Shown: positions 8,987 to 16,519 of the stretch, piece after piece | How the letters are laid out: each line of letters opens with the position of its first letter | Position numbering within the stretch: the stretch's first letter is position 1 | NCBI RefSeq assembly: GCF_014203755.1 | Contig: NZ_JACHJS010000001.1 | Span: forward strand, 1,550,001 to 1,614,000 | From: Saccharothrix violaceirubra | Lineage (GTDB): Bacteria; Actinomycetota; Actinomycetes; Mycobacteriales; Pseudonocardiaceae | Direction of reading: 5' to 3' | DNA: 64,000 nt | The notes under the pieces: generated by a model | The model's input: the letters and a program-made list of their open reading frames with translations, nothing else | Told to the model about the DNA's origin: nothing | The model's database searches: none | Made by a program: the position numbers and the translations under genes

Positions 8987-9490
8987 ATGAGTGATCGGGA
9001 CGCCGCGTTCGCGGAGTACTTCGCGGCGCGGTCCGAGGCCATGCGCGGCACGGCGTACCTGCTGTGCGGTGACTGGCACCGTGCCGAAGACCTGGTTCAG
9101 GCCACGTTCACGAAGCTCTTCGTGGCGTGGCGGCGGATTCAGCGGCACGAGGCACTTGACGCGTACACGCGACGCACGCTGGTCCGGACGTTCGTGTCCG
9201 AACTGCGTCGCGGGTGGTTCCGCAAGGAACGCGTGAGCGACTCGCCGGTGGACTCGGCGACGGCCGGAGCCGGGTCGACCGAGGACCGGATCGTGCTACT
9301 GGCGGCCTTGGCCAAGGTGCCGCCGAGACAGCGCGCGGTCCTCGTCCTGCGGTACTGGGAAGACCTGTCGGTCGAGGAGACCGCCAGGGCGATGGGCTGT
9401 TCCGAGGGAACGGTGAAGAGTCAGGCCGCGCGGGGGCTGCAGACGCTGCGCGGCCTGGTCACCCCGCAGCGAGAAGAGATGGTGCGATGA
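8987..9490 (+). CDS. SigE-family RNA polymerase sigma-70 factor
   Basis: A 167-residue two-domain sigma factor. Region 2 is recognisable by AEDLVQATFTKLFVAWRR and region 4 by VPPRQRAVLVLRYWEDLS followed by a helix-turn-helix ending in SEGTVKSQAARGL. It directs RNA polymerase to a small regulon. The ATG at 8987 is chosen for the GGGAGGA just upstream. The stop overlaps the start of the next gene as ATGA, so the membrane protein that follows is probably its partner or regulator. Divergent from the metallophosphoesterase gene. Confidence 0.9.
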   Translation: MSDRDAAFAEYFAARSEAMRGTAYLLCGDWHRAEDLVQATFTKLFVAWRRIQRHEALDAYTRRTLVRTFVSELRRGWFRKERVSDSPVDSATAGAGSTEDRIVLLAALAKVPPRQRAVLVLRYWEDLSVEETARAMGCSEGTVKSQAARGLQTLRGLVTPQREEMVR

Positions 9491-10416
9491 ACGAGCACGA
9501 ATTGAGGAACGCGCTCCGGAACACGATGGCGACGAGCAGCCCGCCGCCGTCGATGGACCCGGCCGCGGTGGTCGAGTCCGGTCGGAAGGCCGAGCGCACG
9601 CGTCGGACGACGGTCGGCGCGGGTGTCGTAGGTCTGGTGGTCGTCGCGATCGCGGTCGGTACGACGCTGTTGCCCGGCCGCGGCGCGGACGGGTCCCAGG
9701 TGCAGGTGGCCGCGTCGCGGACGTCCGACTCGGCGTCCGTCACGGTCCCCGCGACGCCGGAGACCACGATCACCGAGATCCCGACCACCGCGATCCCGAG
9801 TACCGGGAGTTCGACCACGGGCCGGAGCACCAAGCCGTCGTGGCCCGACGGTCAGACCGACCGGACCGCGACCAGCGGGCCCCGCGCGGACAAGGCGGTG
9901 GGCCTGCTGAACGAACTGTCCGGCGCCCTGCCCACCGGGGTGCGCGACGTCGACAAGCCCTCGCCCGACCCGCGGTTCCCGCTGCGGCGACCGCAGGCGC
10001 AGTTCGAGGACTACGTCGGCGACCTCCAGGTCTGGGAGTACCAGGGCGTCACCCCGGTCGAGAAGGACGGCGTCGCGGGCGTCGGCCGGGTCCTGGTCCA
10101 GGTCGAGACGAAGGGCAACACCCGGCTCGACGGGGCCACGGGGTGCGCGGGTGCCACCAGGTTCCCGTACCCCGTGGCCGCCGGCACGTGCGAGTTCGTC
10201 ACGGTCGACGGCAAGCAGGTCGCCGTCGTCACCGGCCCGGCCGGGGACGACCAGTACGAGCAGGCCGCGTTCCACTGGCACGCCGACGGCACGCTGGTCG
10301 TCGTCGCCCAGTCGCGTGCGTTCCCGCACGTGGGCCTGACGGCGCTGGCCGACCTGCCCCTGAGCGGTACGCAGCTCGCCGCGCTCGCGACGCGCGACGG
10401 GTTCCACCTGGCCTGA
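9487..10416 (+). CDS. Single-pass membrane protein coupled to the sigma factor
   Basis: A 309-residue protein with about 40 cytoplasmic residues, one transmembrane helix near residues 42-62 and a long outside domain that begins with a Thr/Ser/Pro-rich stalk. This is the layout of a membrane-bound anti-sigma factor or sensor, and coupling (ATGA overlap) to a sigma factor supports that role. However, I see no zinc-binding HxxxCxxC motif of the ZAS type, and I do not recognise the outside domain, so the anti-sigma function is inference. Followed by a strong terminator. Confidence 0.65.
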   Translation: MNEHELRNALRNTMATSSPPPSMDPAAVVESGRKAERTRRTTVGAGVVGLVVVAIAVGTTLLPGRGADGSQVQVAASRTSDSASVTVPATPETTITEIPTTAIPSTGSSTTGRSTKPSWPDGQTDRTATSGPRADKAVGLLNELSGALPTGVRDVDKPSPDPRFPLRRPQAQFEDYVGDLQVWEYQGVTPVEKDGVAGVGRVLVQVETKGNTRLDGATGCAGATRFPYPVAAGTCEFVTVDGKQVAVVTGPAGDDQYEQAAFHWHADGTLVVVAQSRAFPHVGLTALADLPLSGTQLAALATRDGFHLA

Positions 10417-10431
10417 CGCGCACGACAGCGG

Positions 10432-10460
10432 GGGAGGCCGGGATCGCATTCCGGCCTCCC
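10432..10460. terminator. Terminator hairpin after the sigma-factor operon
   Basis: GGGAGGCCGG and its exact complement CCGGCCTCCC enclose 9 nt; the stem can extend two more pairs. No U-run follows, as is common in high-GC actinobacteria. Confidence 0.65.
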
Positions 10461-10492
10461 TCCGCGTTCCGGCAGGTACCGTCCTGTCTGCC

Positions 10493-12496
10493 ATGCGGAC
10501 CCTGATCGTCGACAACCACGACTCGTTCACGTTCAACCTGTTCCAGTACCTGGCCGAGGTGAACGGACGCGAACCGGTCGTCGTCGCGAACGACGACCCG
10601 CGGTTCCGCCTGTCCGACCTGCGACGTTTCGACAACGTCGTGATCTCGCCCGGCCCCGGCCGCCCGCAGCGCGCCGCCGATGTCGGCCTGGGCCGGTCCG
10701 TGATCGAGCACGCCGACCTGCCGCTGCTCGGCGTGTGCCTCGGCCACCAGGCGCTGTGCCTCGCGCACGGTGCCCCCGTCGACCTGGTGCCGCCCCGACA
10801 CGGCGTGGTCGACACCGTGACGCACACCGGTGTCGACCTGTTCGCCGGGTTGCCGTCCCCGCTGTCCGTGGTCCGCTACCACTCGTTGGCCGTGACGTCG
10901 CTGCCGTCGACGCTGGAGGCCGTGGCGTGGTCGGCCGACGGCGTGCTGATGGGCGTGCGCGACCGCACGCGGCCGGCGTGGGGTGTGCAGTTCCACCCGG
11001 AGTCGGTGGGCACCGAACACGGGTATGAGCTGCTGGCGAACTTCCGTGACCTGTCCGGCGGGTCGGCCGGCGCGTACTCGCCTGTCGTGACCGCAGCGGT
11101 GGTGCCCCCGGTGGCGGCCGGGGTCGTGGTGCGCCGGGTCGACGCGCACCCGTCGCCCGAGGCGGTGTTCGCGAGCCTGTACGGGGCGTCGGCGGAGGCG
11201 TTCTGGCTCGACAGCGCCTCCGGCGGCCGGTTCTCCGTGTTGGGCGACGCGTCCGGGCCGGGCGCACGGGTGGCCAGGTACTCCGTGGAGAGCGGACAGG
11301 TGACCGTCGACGGGGTGACCCACCCCGGGCCGTTCCTGGACTGGCTGGAGGCCGATCTGGCCGCGCACCGGGTGGCCGTGCCCGACGTGCCGTTCGACTT
11401 CCACCTCGGCTGGGTGGGGTATCTGGGGTACGAGCTGAAAGCCGAATGCGGCGGCACGGTCGCGCACCGGTCCGCCGTGCCCGACGCGGCGTTCGTCTTC
11501 GCGGACCGGGCGTTGGTGTTCGATCACGACGAGCGGTGCGTGTACGTGCTCGCGTTGCCCGATTCGGATGACGGATGGGTCGCCCGGACGGTGGCATTCC
11601 TGGCGACGTTCCGTGGTGTGGTGCCGGCGCCGCCAGGGCCGGTGGAGGTGGCCGATCTGCGGCTGAGGCACGGGCGCGAGCAGTACCTGAAGCTGATCGC
11701 GGCGTGCCAGGAGGCAATCACCGCGGGCGAGAGCTATGAGGTGTGCCTGACCAACGAGGCGACCGCCACCGGAGTGGTCGATCCGTTCGAGGCGTACCGG
11801 TTCCTGAGAACGGAAAGTCCGGCCCCGTTCGGCGCGTTGCTCCGATTCGGCGCACTTTCGGTGCTCAGTACGTCACCCGAGCGGTTCATCCGAGTGGACC
11901 GCACGGGCGTTGTGGAATCCGAGCCAATCAAGGGGACGAGACCGCGCGGGCGTACGCCCGAGGAGGACGAGGCTTTGCGCGCGGCGTTGGCCGGGAGTAC
12001 CAAGGACCGGGCCGAGAACCTCATGATCGTCGACCTCGTTCGCAATGACTTGGGCCATTGCGCACAAGTCGGGAGCGTCACCGTACCGGCGATCTTCGAG
12101 GTGCGCGGGTACCGCACCGTGCACCAGCTCGTGAGCACGGTGCGAGCGCGACTTCGGGACGGGAGTTCGGCCGTGCGGGTCGTTCGGGCCGCGTTCCCCG
12201 GCGGCTCGATGACCGGTGCCCCCAAGATCCGGACAATGCAGATCATCGACGACCTGGAAGCCGGTCCGCGTGGTGTCTACTCGGGTGCCCTCGGATACTT
12301 CTCGGCATCCGGAACGGCCGACTTCAGCATCGTCATCCGGACGATGGTCGTCGACGGCGACAAGTTGGGTTTCGGTGTCGGCGGTGCCGTCATCGCACTG
12401 TCCGACCCGGTGGCGGAATTCGAGGAGACCGCCGTCAAGGCGACCGCCCTGCTCAGGCTCCTGAACAGTTCGTTTCCCGGCCGTTCACCTTCTTGA
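10493..12496 (+). CDS. pabAB: Fused aminodeoxychorismate synthase (PabA-PabB)
   Basis: A 667-residue fusion. Residues about 1-195 are a class I glutamine amidotransferase: nucleophile in LLGVCLGHQALCL, oxyanion region VVISPGPGRP, and the closing His-Glu in GVQFHPESVG. The C-terminal about 270 residues are the chorismate-binding synthase with SPERFIRVDRTG, PIKGTRPRG, LIMVDLVRNDLG-type (here ENLMIVDLVRNDLG) and GSMTGAPKIRTM. It converts chorismate and glutamine to 4-amino-4-deoxychorismate for p-aminobenzoate. PIKGT rather than a tryptophan-sensitive anthranilate synthase signature favours Pab over Trp. No lyase (pabC) is adjacent. Such fusions serve folate synthesis and, in some actinomycetes, PABA-primed antibiotics; nothing here decides. 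TACCGT at 10477 may be its -10. Confidence 0.9.
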   Translation: MRTLIVDNHDSFTFNLFQYLAEVNGREPVVVANDDPRFRLSDLRRFDNVVISPGPGRPQRAADVGLGRSVIEHADLPLLGVCLGHQALCLAHGAPVDLVPPRHGVVDTVTHTGVDLFAGLPSPLSVVRYHSLAVTSLPSTLEAVAWSADGVLMGVRDRTRPAWGVQFHPESVGTEHGYELLANFRDLSGGSAGAYSPVVTAAVVPPVAAGVVVRRVDAHPSPEAVFASLYGASAEAFWLDSASGGRFSVLGDASGPGARVARYSVESGQVTVDGVTHPGPFLDWLEADLAAHRVAVPDVPFDFHLGWVGYLGYELKAECGGTVAHRSAVPDAAFVFADRALVFDHDERCVYVLALPDSDDGWVARTVAFLATFRGVVPAPPGPVEVADLRLRHGREQYLKLIAACQEAITAGESYEVCLTNEATATGVVDPFEAYRFLRTESPAPFGALLRFGALSVLSTSPERFIRVDRTGVVESEPIKGTRPRGRTPEEDEALRAALAGSTKDRAENLMIVDLVRNDLGHCAQVGSVTVPAIFEVRGYRTVHQLVSTVRARLRDGSSAVRVVRAAFPGGSMTGAPKIRTMQIIDDLEAGPRGVYSGALGYFSASGTADFSIVIRTMVVDGDKLGFGVGGAVIALSDPVAEFEETAVKATALLRLLNSSFPGRSPS

Positions 12497-12499
12497 CCT

Positions 12500-12546
12500 G
12501 GGGATTCCCGGCGGTCGGTAGCGGGTGGCGACCGCCGGGAATCCCC
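12500..12546. terminator. Bidirectional terminator between pabAB and lsr2
   Basis: An 18-bp perfect stem (12500-12517 with 12529-12546; arm GGGGATTCCCGGCGGTCG) around an 11-nt loop, between two convergent genes. Confidence 0.8.
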
Positions 12547-12554
12547 GGTCCGGG

Positions 12555-12896
12555 TCAGGAGGCGTGCGCTTCCTGGAACTGGACCACCAGGCCTTGGGGA
12601 ATGCGGCCGCGGTCGGAGATCTGGTGTCCCTGTGCGCGCGCCCAGTCCCGAATGGCCTGCGCCTGGGCCTTGTCACCGGCCTTTACCGTGCTCTTGCCGC
12701 TGCCCTTGCGCTGCTTGCGCCCACCCGCGCGACGCGCCTTGGCGACGAAGTCGGCCAAGGAGTCCCGGAGCTTGTCGGCATTGTCCTTCGAGAGGTCGAT
12801 GGAGTACTCCACACCGTCCAGCGCGAAGGTCAAGGTCTCGGCGGCTTCGCTGCCGTCGAGGTCGTCGATGAGTTGGACGACGGTCTGCTGTGCCAC
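12555..12896 (-). CDS. lsr2: Lsr2 nucleoid-associated protein
   Basis: A 113-residue Lsr2, the actinobacterial H-NS analogue that bridges DNA and silences AT-rich, often horizontally acquired genes. The N-terminal dimerisation domain begins AQQTVVQLIDDLDG and the C-terminal DNA-binding domain has IRDWARAQGH; the usual AT-hook-like RGR lies in SDRGRIPQG. The GTG start is set by GGAGG 4 nt upstream. It lies only about 0.6 kb from the less GC-rich island described below, the kind of DNA it would silence. Confidence 0.95.
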   Translation of the reverse strand: MAQQTVVQLIDDLDGSEAAETLTFALDGVEYSIDLSKDNADKLRDSLADFVAKARRAGGRKQRKGSGKSTVKAGDKAQAQAIRDWARAQGHQISDRGRIPQGLVVQFQEAHAS

Positions 12897-13140
12897 TGTT
12901 CCTCCGTGTGTGCTCGCATAGCGCGTGCTGCCCTCGACTATCTGCGCCACACGCTTCGGACGACACCATAGTGCACGACCGGAATATCGCCTAACCTTTC
13001 GTGTGGCAAATGTGTGCGGAGCCCCCGGACGGGTCATTTCACACCCAAAACCCGCGCTCACGAAATGTGAGCGGGCCCGACCCGCTACCCGGTGTCGCCC
13101 GTCACACCCGGTCGAGTGGCCTATCCTGGTACCCGGGAGA

Positions 13141-13155
13141 TACCCGCCCGGGGTA
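13141..13155. promoter_or_regulatory. CsoR-type operator
   Basis: TACCCGCCCGGGGTA, a GC-centred pseudo-palindrome of TACCC...GGGTA arms, ends 14 nt before the csoR start. CsoR-family repressors bind just such G-tract palindromes, so this is likely autoregulatory. A second partial TACCC lies a few bases upstream (13130s). Confidence 0.75.
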
Positions 13156-13169
13156 GGGAAGGTCGCCAC

Positions 13170-13451
13170 ATGCACGGATACACAGCGGACAAGGACGCCT
13201 ACCTGAAGCGGCTGCGCCGCATCGAGGGGCAGGTGCGCGGACTCCAGCGCATGGTCGAGAACGACGACTACTGCATCGACGTGCTGACCCAGATCTCGGC
13301 GGCCACGAAAGCCCTTCAGGCGGTCTCCCTCGGCCTGCTCGACGAACACCTGAAGCACTGCGTCGCCCAGGCGGTGGCAGAGGGCGGCGAGGTCGCCGAG
13401 GAGAAGATCGCCGAGGCGTCCGCGGCCATCGGCCGCCTGGTCAAGTCCTGA
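13170..13451 (+). CDS. csoR: CsoR-family metal-sensing repressor
   Basis: A 93-residue all-helical repressor. The copper-binding triad is complete: Cys35 in DDYCIDVL, and His60 and Cys64 in DEHLKHC. The DNA-contacting segment RLRRIEGQVRGLQRM is typical. Cu(I) binding would release it from the operator just upstream. No copper exporter or chaperone gene is next to it, so it either acts in trans or its partners were lost. The family also includes nickel and sulfide sensors, but the C-H-C pattern fits copper. Confidence 0.9.
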   Translation: MHGYTADKDAYLKRLRRIEGQVRGLQRMVENDDYCIDVLTQISAATKALQAVSLGLLDEHLKHCVAQAVAEGGEVAEEKIAEASAAIGRLVKS

Positions 13452-13507
13452 TCCACACCCCCGCCGAACGGGAAAACGGGATCGAGTAGAGTACCGACGA
13501 CCGATCG

Positions 13508-13584
13508 GCCCCCGTAGCCCAATCGGCAGAGGCAGCGGACTCAAAATCCGTCCAGTGTGCGTTCGAGTCGCACCGGGGGCACCA
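13508..13584 (+). tRNA. tRNA with CAA anticodon (Leu), short variable arm
   Basis: Acceptor GCCCCCG/CGGGGGC with discriminator A and encoded CCA (13582-13584); T arm GTGCG-TTCGAGT-CGCAC; anticodon stem GCGGA/TCCGT with loop CTCAAAA, giving anticodon CAA. The variable region is only CCAGT, so the body is class I and 74 nt long. Canonical leucine tRNAs are class II with a long variable arm, which makes this gene unusual. Good candidate attachment site for the island that follows. Confidence 0.85.
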
Positions 13585-14132
13585 CTTTGATCAAGCGTCT
13601 CTGCAGTTCAGGATAGTTGCGCCCGGTAGCGATAGGTCGTTACCGGGCATACTTTTGCTGGATGACGTGCGCAGGTTCGTACCGTCAAGTCTGCCGATCA
13701 GCGGCGGCGCCGAGGAAGAGCGGCATCCAGTCACGATTCGAGGAACGTCAGAGCTTCGGTGACGGGCTCGTCGCGGTCGCCTTCATCCGGGCACTGGGCC
13801 ACGACCAAGTCGACCTCCTCGGATTCTCGCACGCATCCCACCAGGCTGTATCGGTGAGGCGGTGCAGCCCTCGACATGGTCGATCCTGGTCTGACGCCGT
13901 GCCGACGACGCGGCAAGTCGACGGCGAGCCGAGGTCACCACAAGGTCACCGACGAGCTCAGCGGGCAGTGCCCGCAGCGCGTCTGCGTGCGCGCAGTCGG
14001 CGGGCGACCCGCCAAGGACTCCGGTCAGCGGTGATGGGGCGCGAATGCCGGCCGTTCAATATCGCCGGCTCGCCAGACAGGTCGTGCGGTCCACCGCGTC
14101 GGCGCTCGACTCGGAATGAGACGCCGTGCCGC
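13585..14132. other. 548-nt region after the tRNA with only gene debris
   Basis: No intact gene. The one recognisable piece is the alpha/beta-hydrolase remnant at 13758-13844. I found no integrase and no copy of the tRNA 3' end that would mark an integration boundary. Confidence 0.5.
13758..13844 (+). pseudogene. Remnant of an alpha/beta-hydrolase gene
   Basis: A 29-codon stretch reads DGLVAVAFIRALGHDQVDLL followed by GFS, which is the strand and nucleophile elbow region of haloperoxidase/esterase-like alpha/beta hydrolases (normally DQVDLLGFSMGG). After GFS the match stops at once (HAS instead of the glycine elbow), and neither flank continues the fold. I read it as a short surviving fragment, not an expressed gene. 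Confidence 0.6.
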
Positions 14133-14711
14133 TCAGTCTCGAACCGGAAGCGTCCGGGTCACCTGGTGTGGCCGCCTTCGGTTTCCCGGCGGTTCTTCGG
14201 CCGGCTCGGCCGGGCGGGGCCTGGGAACGATCACGGGGCTGAGGTGGTGGGTTGCCGGCAGCACGCCGTTGGCGGCCAGGATGTCGGCGACGCTCGCGGT
14301 CGAGTCGCGGTCGGCGACCGACCTCAGCACCGCGCGTGCCATACCTGCCGGGGTGGCGGGTGGCACGACGAGCAGGCTGACCCTCCGGCGGTCGGATCCG
14401 ATCGCCACGACGGTGTGCGGGTCGATCGAGCGGAAGCCCTCGAATCGAACCATCCGGCCGTCGACGGGTGCTTTCCTGGCGACTGCGCCCCAGGTGTCGA
14501 GGTGGTAGGAGACACGGTTGACCGGGCCCACCCAGGCGCCGAGCGCGGCGATCAGGGCGGGGAACTCGGCTGCCGGGTCGTCCGACCACGGCCACCAGCC
14601 GCCGGCGACGGGCTTGAGTGCCGACCCTGCCGGCTTCATCCGCAAACGCAGCGAGAGGTCGCGATGGCCAGTCGGTGGTGTGCGGGTGGGACTGAGCTGA
14701 TCCGAGATCAT
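14133..14711 (-). CDS. DUF5994 family protein
   Basis: A 192-residue protein with the DUF5994 pattern: RLRMKPAGS, then GGWWPWSDDPAAEFPALI, then VNRVSYHLDTW and a C-terminal region with RVSLLVVPP. The function of the family is unknown; members are small, soluble and common in actinobacteria, often among stress genes. The ATG at 14711 is chosen because the same start context recurs at the truncated paralogue at 22967. The proline/arginine-rich last 40 residues look poorly ordered. Confidence 0.75.
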   Translation of the reverse strand: MISDQLSPTRTPPTGHRDLSLRLRMKPAGSALKPVAGGWWPWSDDPAAEFPALIAALGAWVGPVNRVSYHLDTWGAVARKAPVDGRMVRFEGFRSIDPHTVVAIGSDRRRVSLLVVPPATPAGMARAVLRSVADRDSTASVADILAANGVLPATHHLSPVIVPRPRPAEPAEEPPGNRRRPHQVTRTLPVRD

Positions 14712-14776
14712 CTCGGGGCTCCTGCCTCCGGTTCACCCGATGAGTGAGCGCCGGGGATTGCTCCTGCGCCTGAGGC
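14700..14776. repeat. Diverged repeat shared with 22958-23028
   Basis: On the minus strand both places read GGTGCCGCCT..GGCGCA, a variable stretch, then GGAG-C-GGAGC-CCGAGATGATCTCGGA. It spans the last codons of an upstream gene (ending GAPR) and the first codons of DUF5994, so an ancestral membrane-protein/DUF5994 pair was probably duplicated. At this copy only the tail of the upstream gene is left. Confidence 0.6.
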
Positions 14777-15016
14777 GGCACCTACGACACTGCGGATACT
14801 CGTTCGCCTCCGGTGCCCCCAGGCTACGCCGACGGATCCCAGGCGGCGCTGGTCAGGAGGCAGCTACACCGTGTCGTGCGCACGGCTTGGCGCCTTGCGT
14901 GTGCGGTCGGCGCAGGCCGGGGCGCGCGATGATCAAACGTTGTCCGGACAAGCGAGTACTGTTCTGGGAAGTGCCCTGGCCCCCGGCATGCCGGCATCCG
15001 ACCGAGGGGCACTCTC
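14777..15016. other. Intergenic region, no gene recognised
   Basis: Nothing with coding character on either strand; the divergent promoters of the DUF5994 gene and of the small ORF at 15017 must be here but no clear boxes are visible. Confidence 0.4.
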
Positions 15017-15211
15017 ATGGCGCAGCTCGATCAGCTTTCCGCTACCACGACGGTCGTGGGGATCGCGGAACCCCACCAGAGCGCGGTCGCATCCATCCTG
15101 GGCGCTGTCGCGCTGGGCGTCTTCGGCGCGGACGAAGCCGAACTGATGATCGACCGGATCCGCGCGCTCGCGACCGGGAATGCAGCGGACCCTCTTCCGG
15201 AAAAATCCTAA
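15017..15211 (+). CDS. Small hypothetical protein, 64 aa
   Basis: A 64-residue acidic, Ala-rich protein with no recognised domain; predicted mostly helical (SVASILGAVALGVFGADEAE). The ATG is preceded by GAGGGG at a workable spacing, which supports translation. It lies between DUF5994 and a STAS-domain gene and may belong to the same stress-type group. Function unknown. Confidence 0.45.
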   Translation: MAQLDQLSATTTVVGIAEPHQSAVASILGAVALGVFGADEAELMIDRIRALATGNAADPLPEKS

Positions 15212-15368
15212 TAGGACAGTCGCGTGACTGTCACGTCGGCGCACGTCTGGCCGCTGGCGATCCTGCCGATGGCAAGTCCTGGCACAACTCCCCTCACGCC
15301 GAACCCGCCTGACCGCATCCGCGCCACGAGCAATCGGGTAAACGCAACGTTGCTAGGAGATGTCTCCC

Positions 15369-15881
15369 ATGACACCGCTCGTCCAGCGGACGCAGACGGA
15401 CCGTCCGGCGCACGCTGCTGTCCAACCAGATTTCCAGCCAGATGAGGAGATTCTGACCGTCACCGTGTGCCCGGCCCCGCCCGGTGCGTTCGTGGTCGCC
15501 GTGCACGGCGAGGTGGACGGGTCCACCACCCCGCTGCTGCGTGATCGTCTCCTCGATCTCCTGCGGCCCACTTGCCCACATCTGGTTGTCGACCTCACCG
15601 ATGTGAGTTTCTTCGGAGCAGCCGGGCTCACCGTCCTGCTCGCTGTCGGCGAAGCGGCAGAGACGGCCGGCGTCAGCCTGTTTCTCGTCGCAGGTACTCG
15701 AGTGGTGCTTCGGCCGCTGGCGATCACCGGGCTGGGCGAGTTGTTCGATGTCTGTCCCGACATCGCCCATGCCCGGCTGCGCCTGCGCGACGTTTCCGCA
15801 CAGACCACCGGTGGATCGCTTGACGATGACGGCACCCTGCCGGGGCCGCGCGCTGGGCCCGGTACGCCGTCCTCGGTATGA
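15369..15881 (+). CDS. STAS-domain protein (anti-sigma-factor antagonist type)
   Basis: A 170-residue protein with one STAS domain (about residues 25-130): AVHGEVDGSTTPLLRDRL and HLVVDLTDVSFFGAAGLTVL. In classical antagonists such as SpoIIAA the position before AGL is a phosphorylated Ser (DSSGL); here it reads FFGAAGL, so the phosphoacceptor serine is missing and control by an SpoIIAB-like kinase is doubtful. ATG 15369 is preferred to the in-frame ATG at 15360 because AGGAG lies 9 nt before it. It ends 25 nt before the broken corA gene. Confidence 0.75.
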   Translation: MTPLVQRTQTDRPAHAAVQPDFQPDEEILTVTVCPAPPGAFVVAVHGEVDGSTTPLLRDRLLDLLRPTCPHLVVDLTDVSFFGAAGLTVLLAVGEAAETAGVSLFLVAGTRVVLRPLAITGLGELFDVCPDIAHARLRLRDVSAQTTGGSLDDDGTLPGPRAGPGTPSSV

Positions 15882-15905
15882 CCCTCTGGCGAGGAGTACC
15901 AGCAG

Positions 15906-16009
15906 TTGCCCTCAGAAAACAGCAGCATCATCAACAACGTCGTCTACTCGGACGGGCGGCATGCCGCGTCCCCAGCCACCCTGGCCGACACCTTCCAGCT
16001 GATCCCTCT
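15906..16009 (+). pseudogene. corA-like gene, 5' fragment before the IS3 insertion
   Basis: A TTG start 9 nt after GAGGAG opens a frame reading NNVVYSDGRHAASPATLADTF, the N-terminal strand and helix of actinobacterial CorA proteins (xCAVYRxGxR...ADAL). The frame runs into the left end of the IS3 element and stops there. The downstream part resumes at 17549 in a compatible frame (...LIPL / YRIEAQ...). Confidence 0.8.
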
Positions 16010-16078
16010 TGGTCAGACTTACGTGAGACACCCTGTGTGAGGGTGGGTTCATGATCGAGGGCGGGATCGGAGATCCTG

Positions 16079-16519
16079 ATGACCGTGTCCTCGCCATCCG
16101 ACAAGCAGTCCCGGCCCTCCCGCGACGACCAGGCCGACCCGGCGCCACGTCCGTCGCGCCGGGTGTTCACCCCGGACTACAAACTGGCCGTGGTCACCGA
16201 GTACGAGAACGCCCCCGCCGGGGAGAAGGGAGCGATCCTGCGGCGCGAGGGCCTCTACTCCTCCCACATCATCGAATGGACCCGGGCACGCGACGCGGGA
16301 CGCCTGACCGGCCAACCCGCCGAGCCCGGCGCCCAGACGAAACCGGCGAGGAAATCCGCCGAACAAGTCGAACTGGAGAGACTGCGCCGCCAGAACGAGA
16401 AACTCGCCTCCGATCTCGCGAAGACCCGAATGGCACTGGACATCATGGGAAAAGCACACGCGCTCTTGGAGGAACTGTCCGGGAGCGCGGAGGACGACAC
16501 GCCGCCTCGCAAATCCTGA
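16079..16519 (+). CDS. IS3 OrfA, helix-turn-helix protein
   Basis: A 146-residue OrfA. RRVFTPDYKLAVVTEYENAP starts the helix-turn-helix that recognises the IS ends, ending near HIIEWTRARDAG; a leucine-zipper-like coiled coil follows (SAEQVELERLRRQNEKLASD). Near the C-terminus, codons GGA AAA form the end of a slippery heptamer at 16447-16453, where ribosomes can slip back one base into orfB. Confidence 0.9.
   Translation: MTVSSPSDKQSRPSRDDQADPAPRPSRRVFTPDYKLAVVTEYENAPAGEKGAILRREGLYSSHIIEWTRARDAGRLTGQPAEPGAQTKPARKSAEQVELERLRRQNEKLASDLAKTRMALDIMGKAHALLEELSGSAEDDTPPRKS
16447..16453 (+). promoter_or_regulatory. Programmed -1 frameshift heptamer of IS3
   Basis: G GGA AAA in the orfA frame fits X XXY YYZ exactly. 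After slipping, the -1 frame reads GGG AAA AGC and stays open to the end of orfB, giving the OrfAB transposase. Confidence 0.8.

Noticed and set aside
8866..9148. Extending the metallophosphoesterase start to 9148
   Set aside because: The extra 94 residues lie opposite the sigma-factor gene and its promoter, have no family match, and lack a ribosome-binding site.
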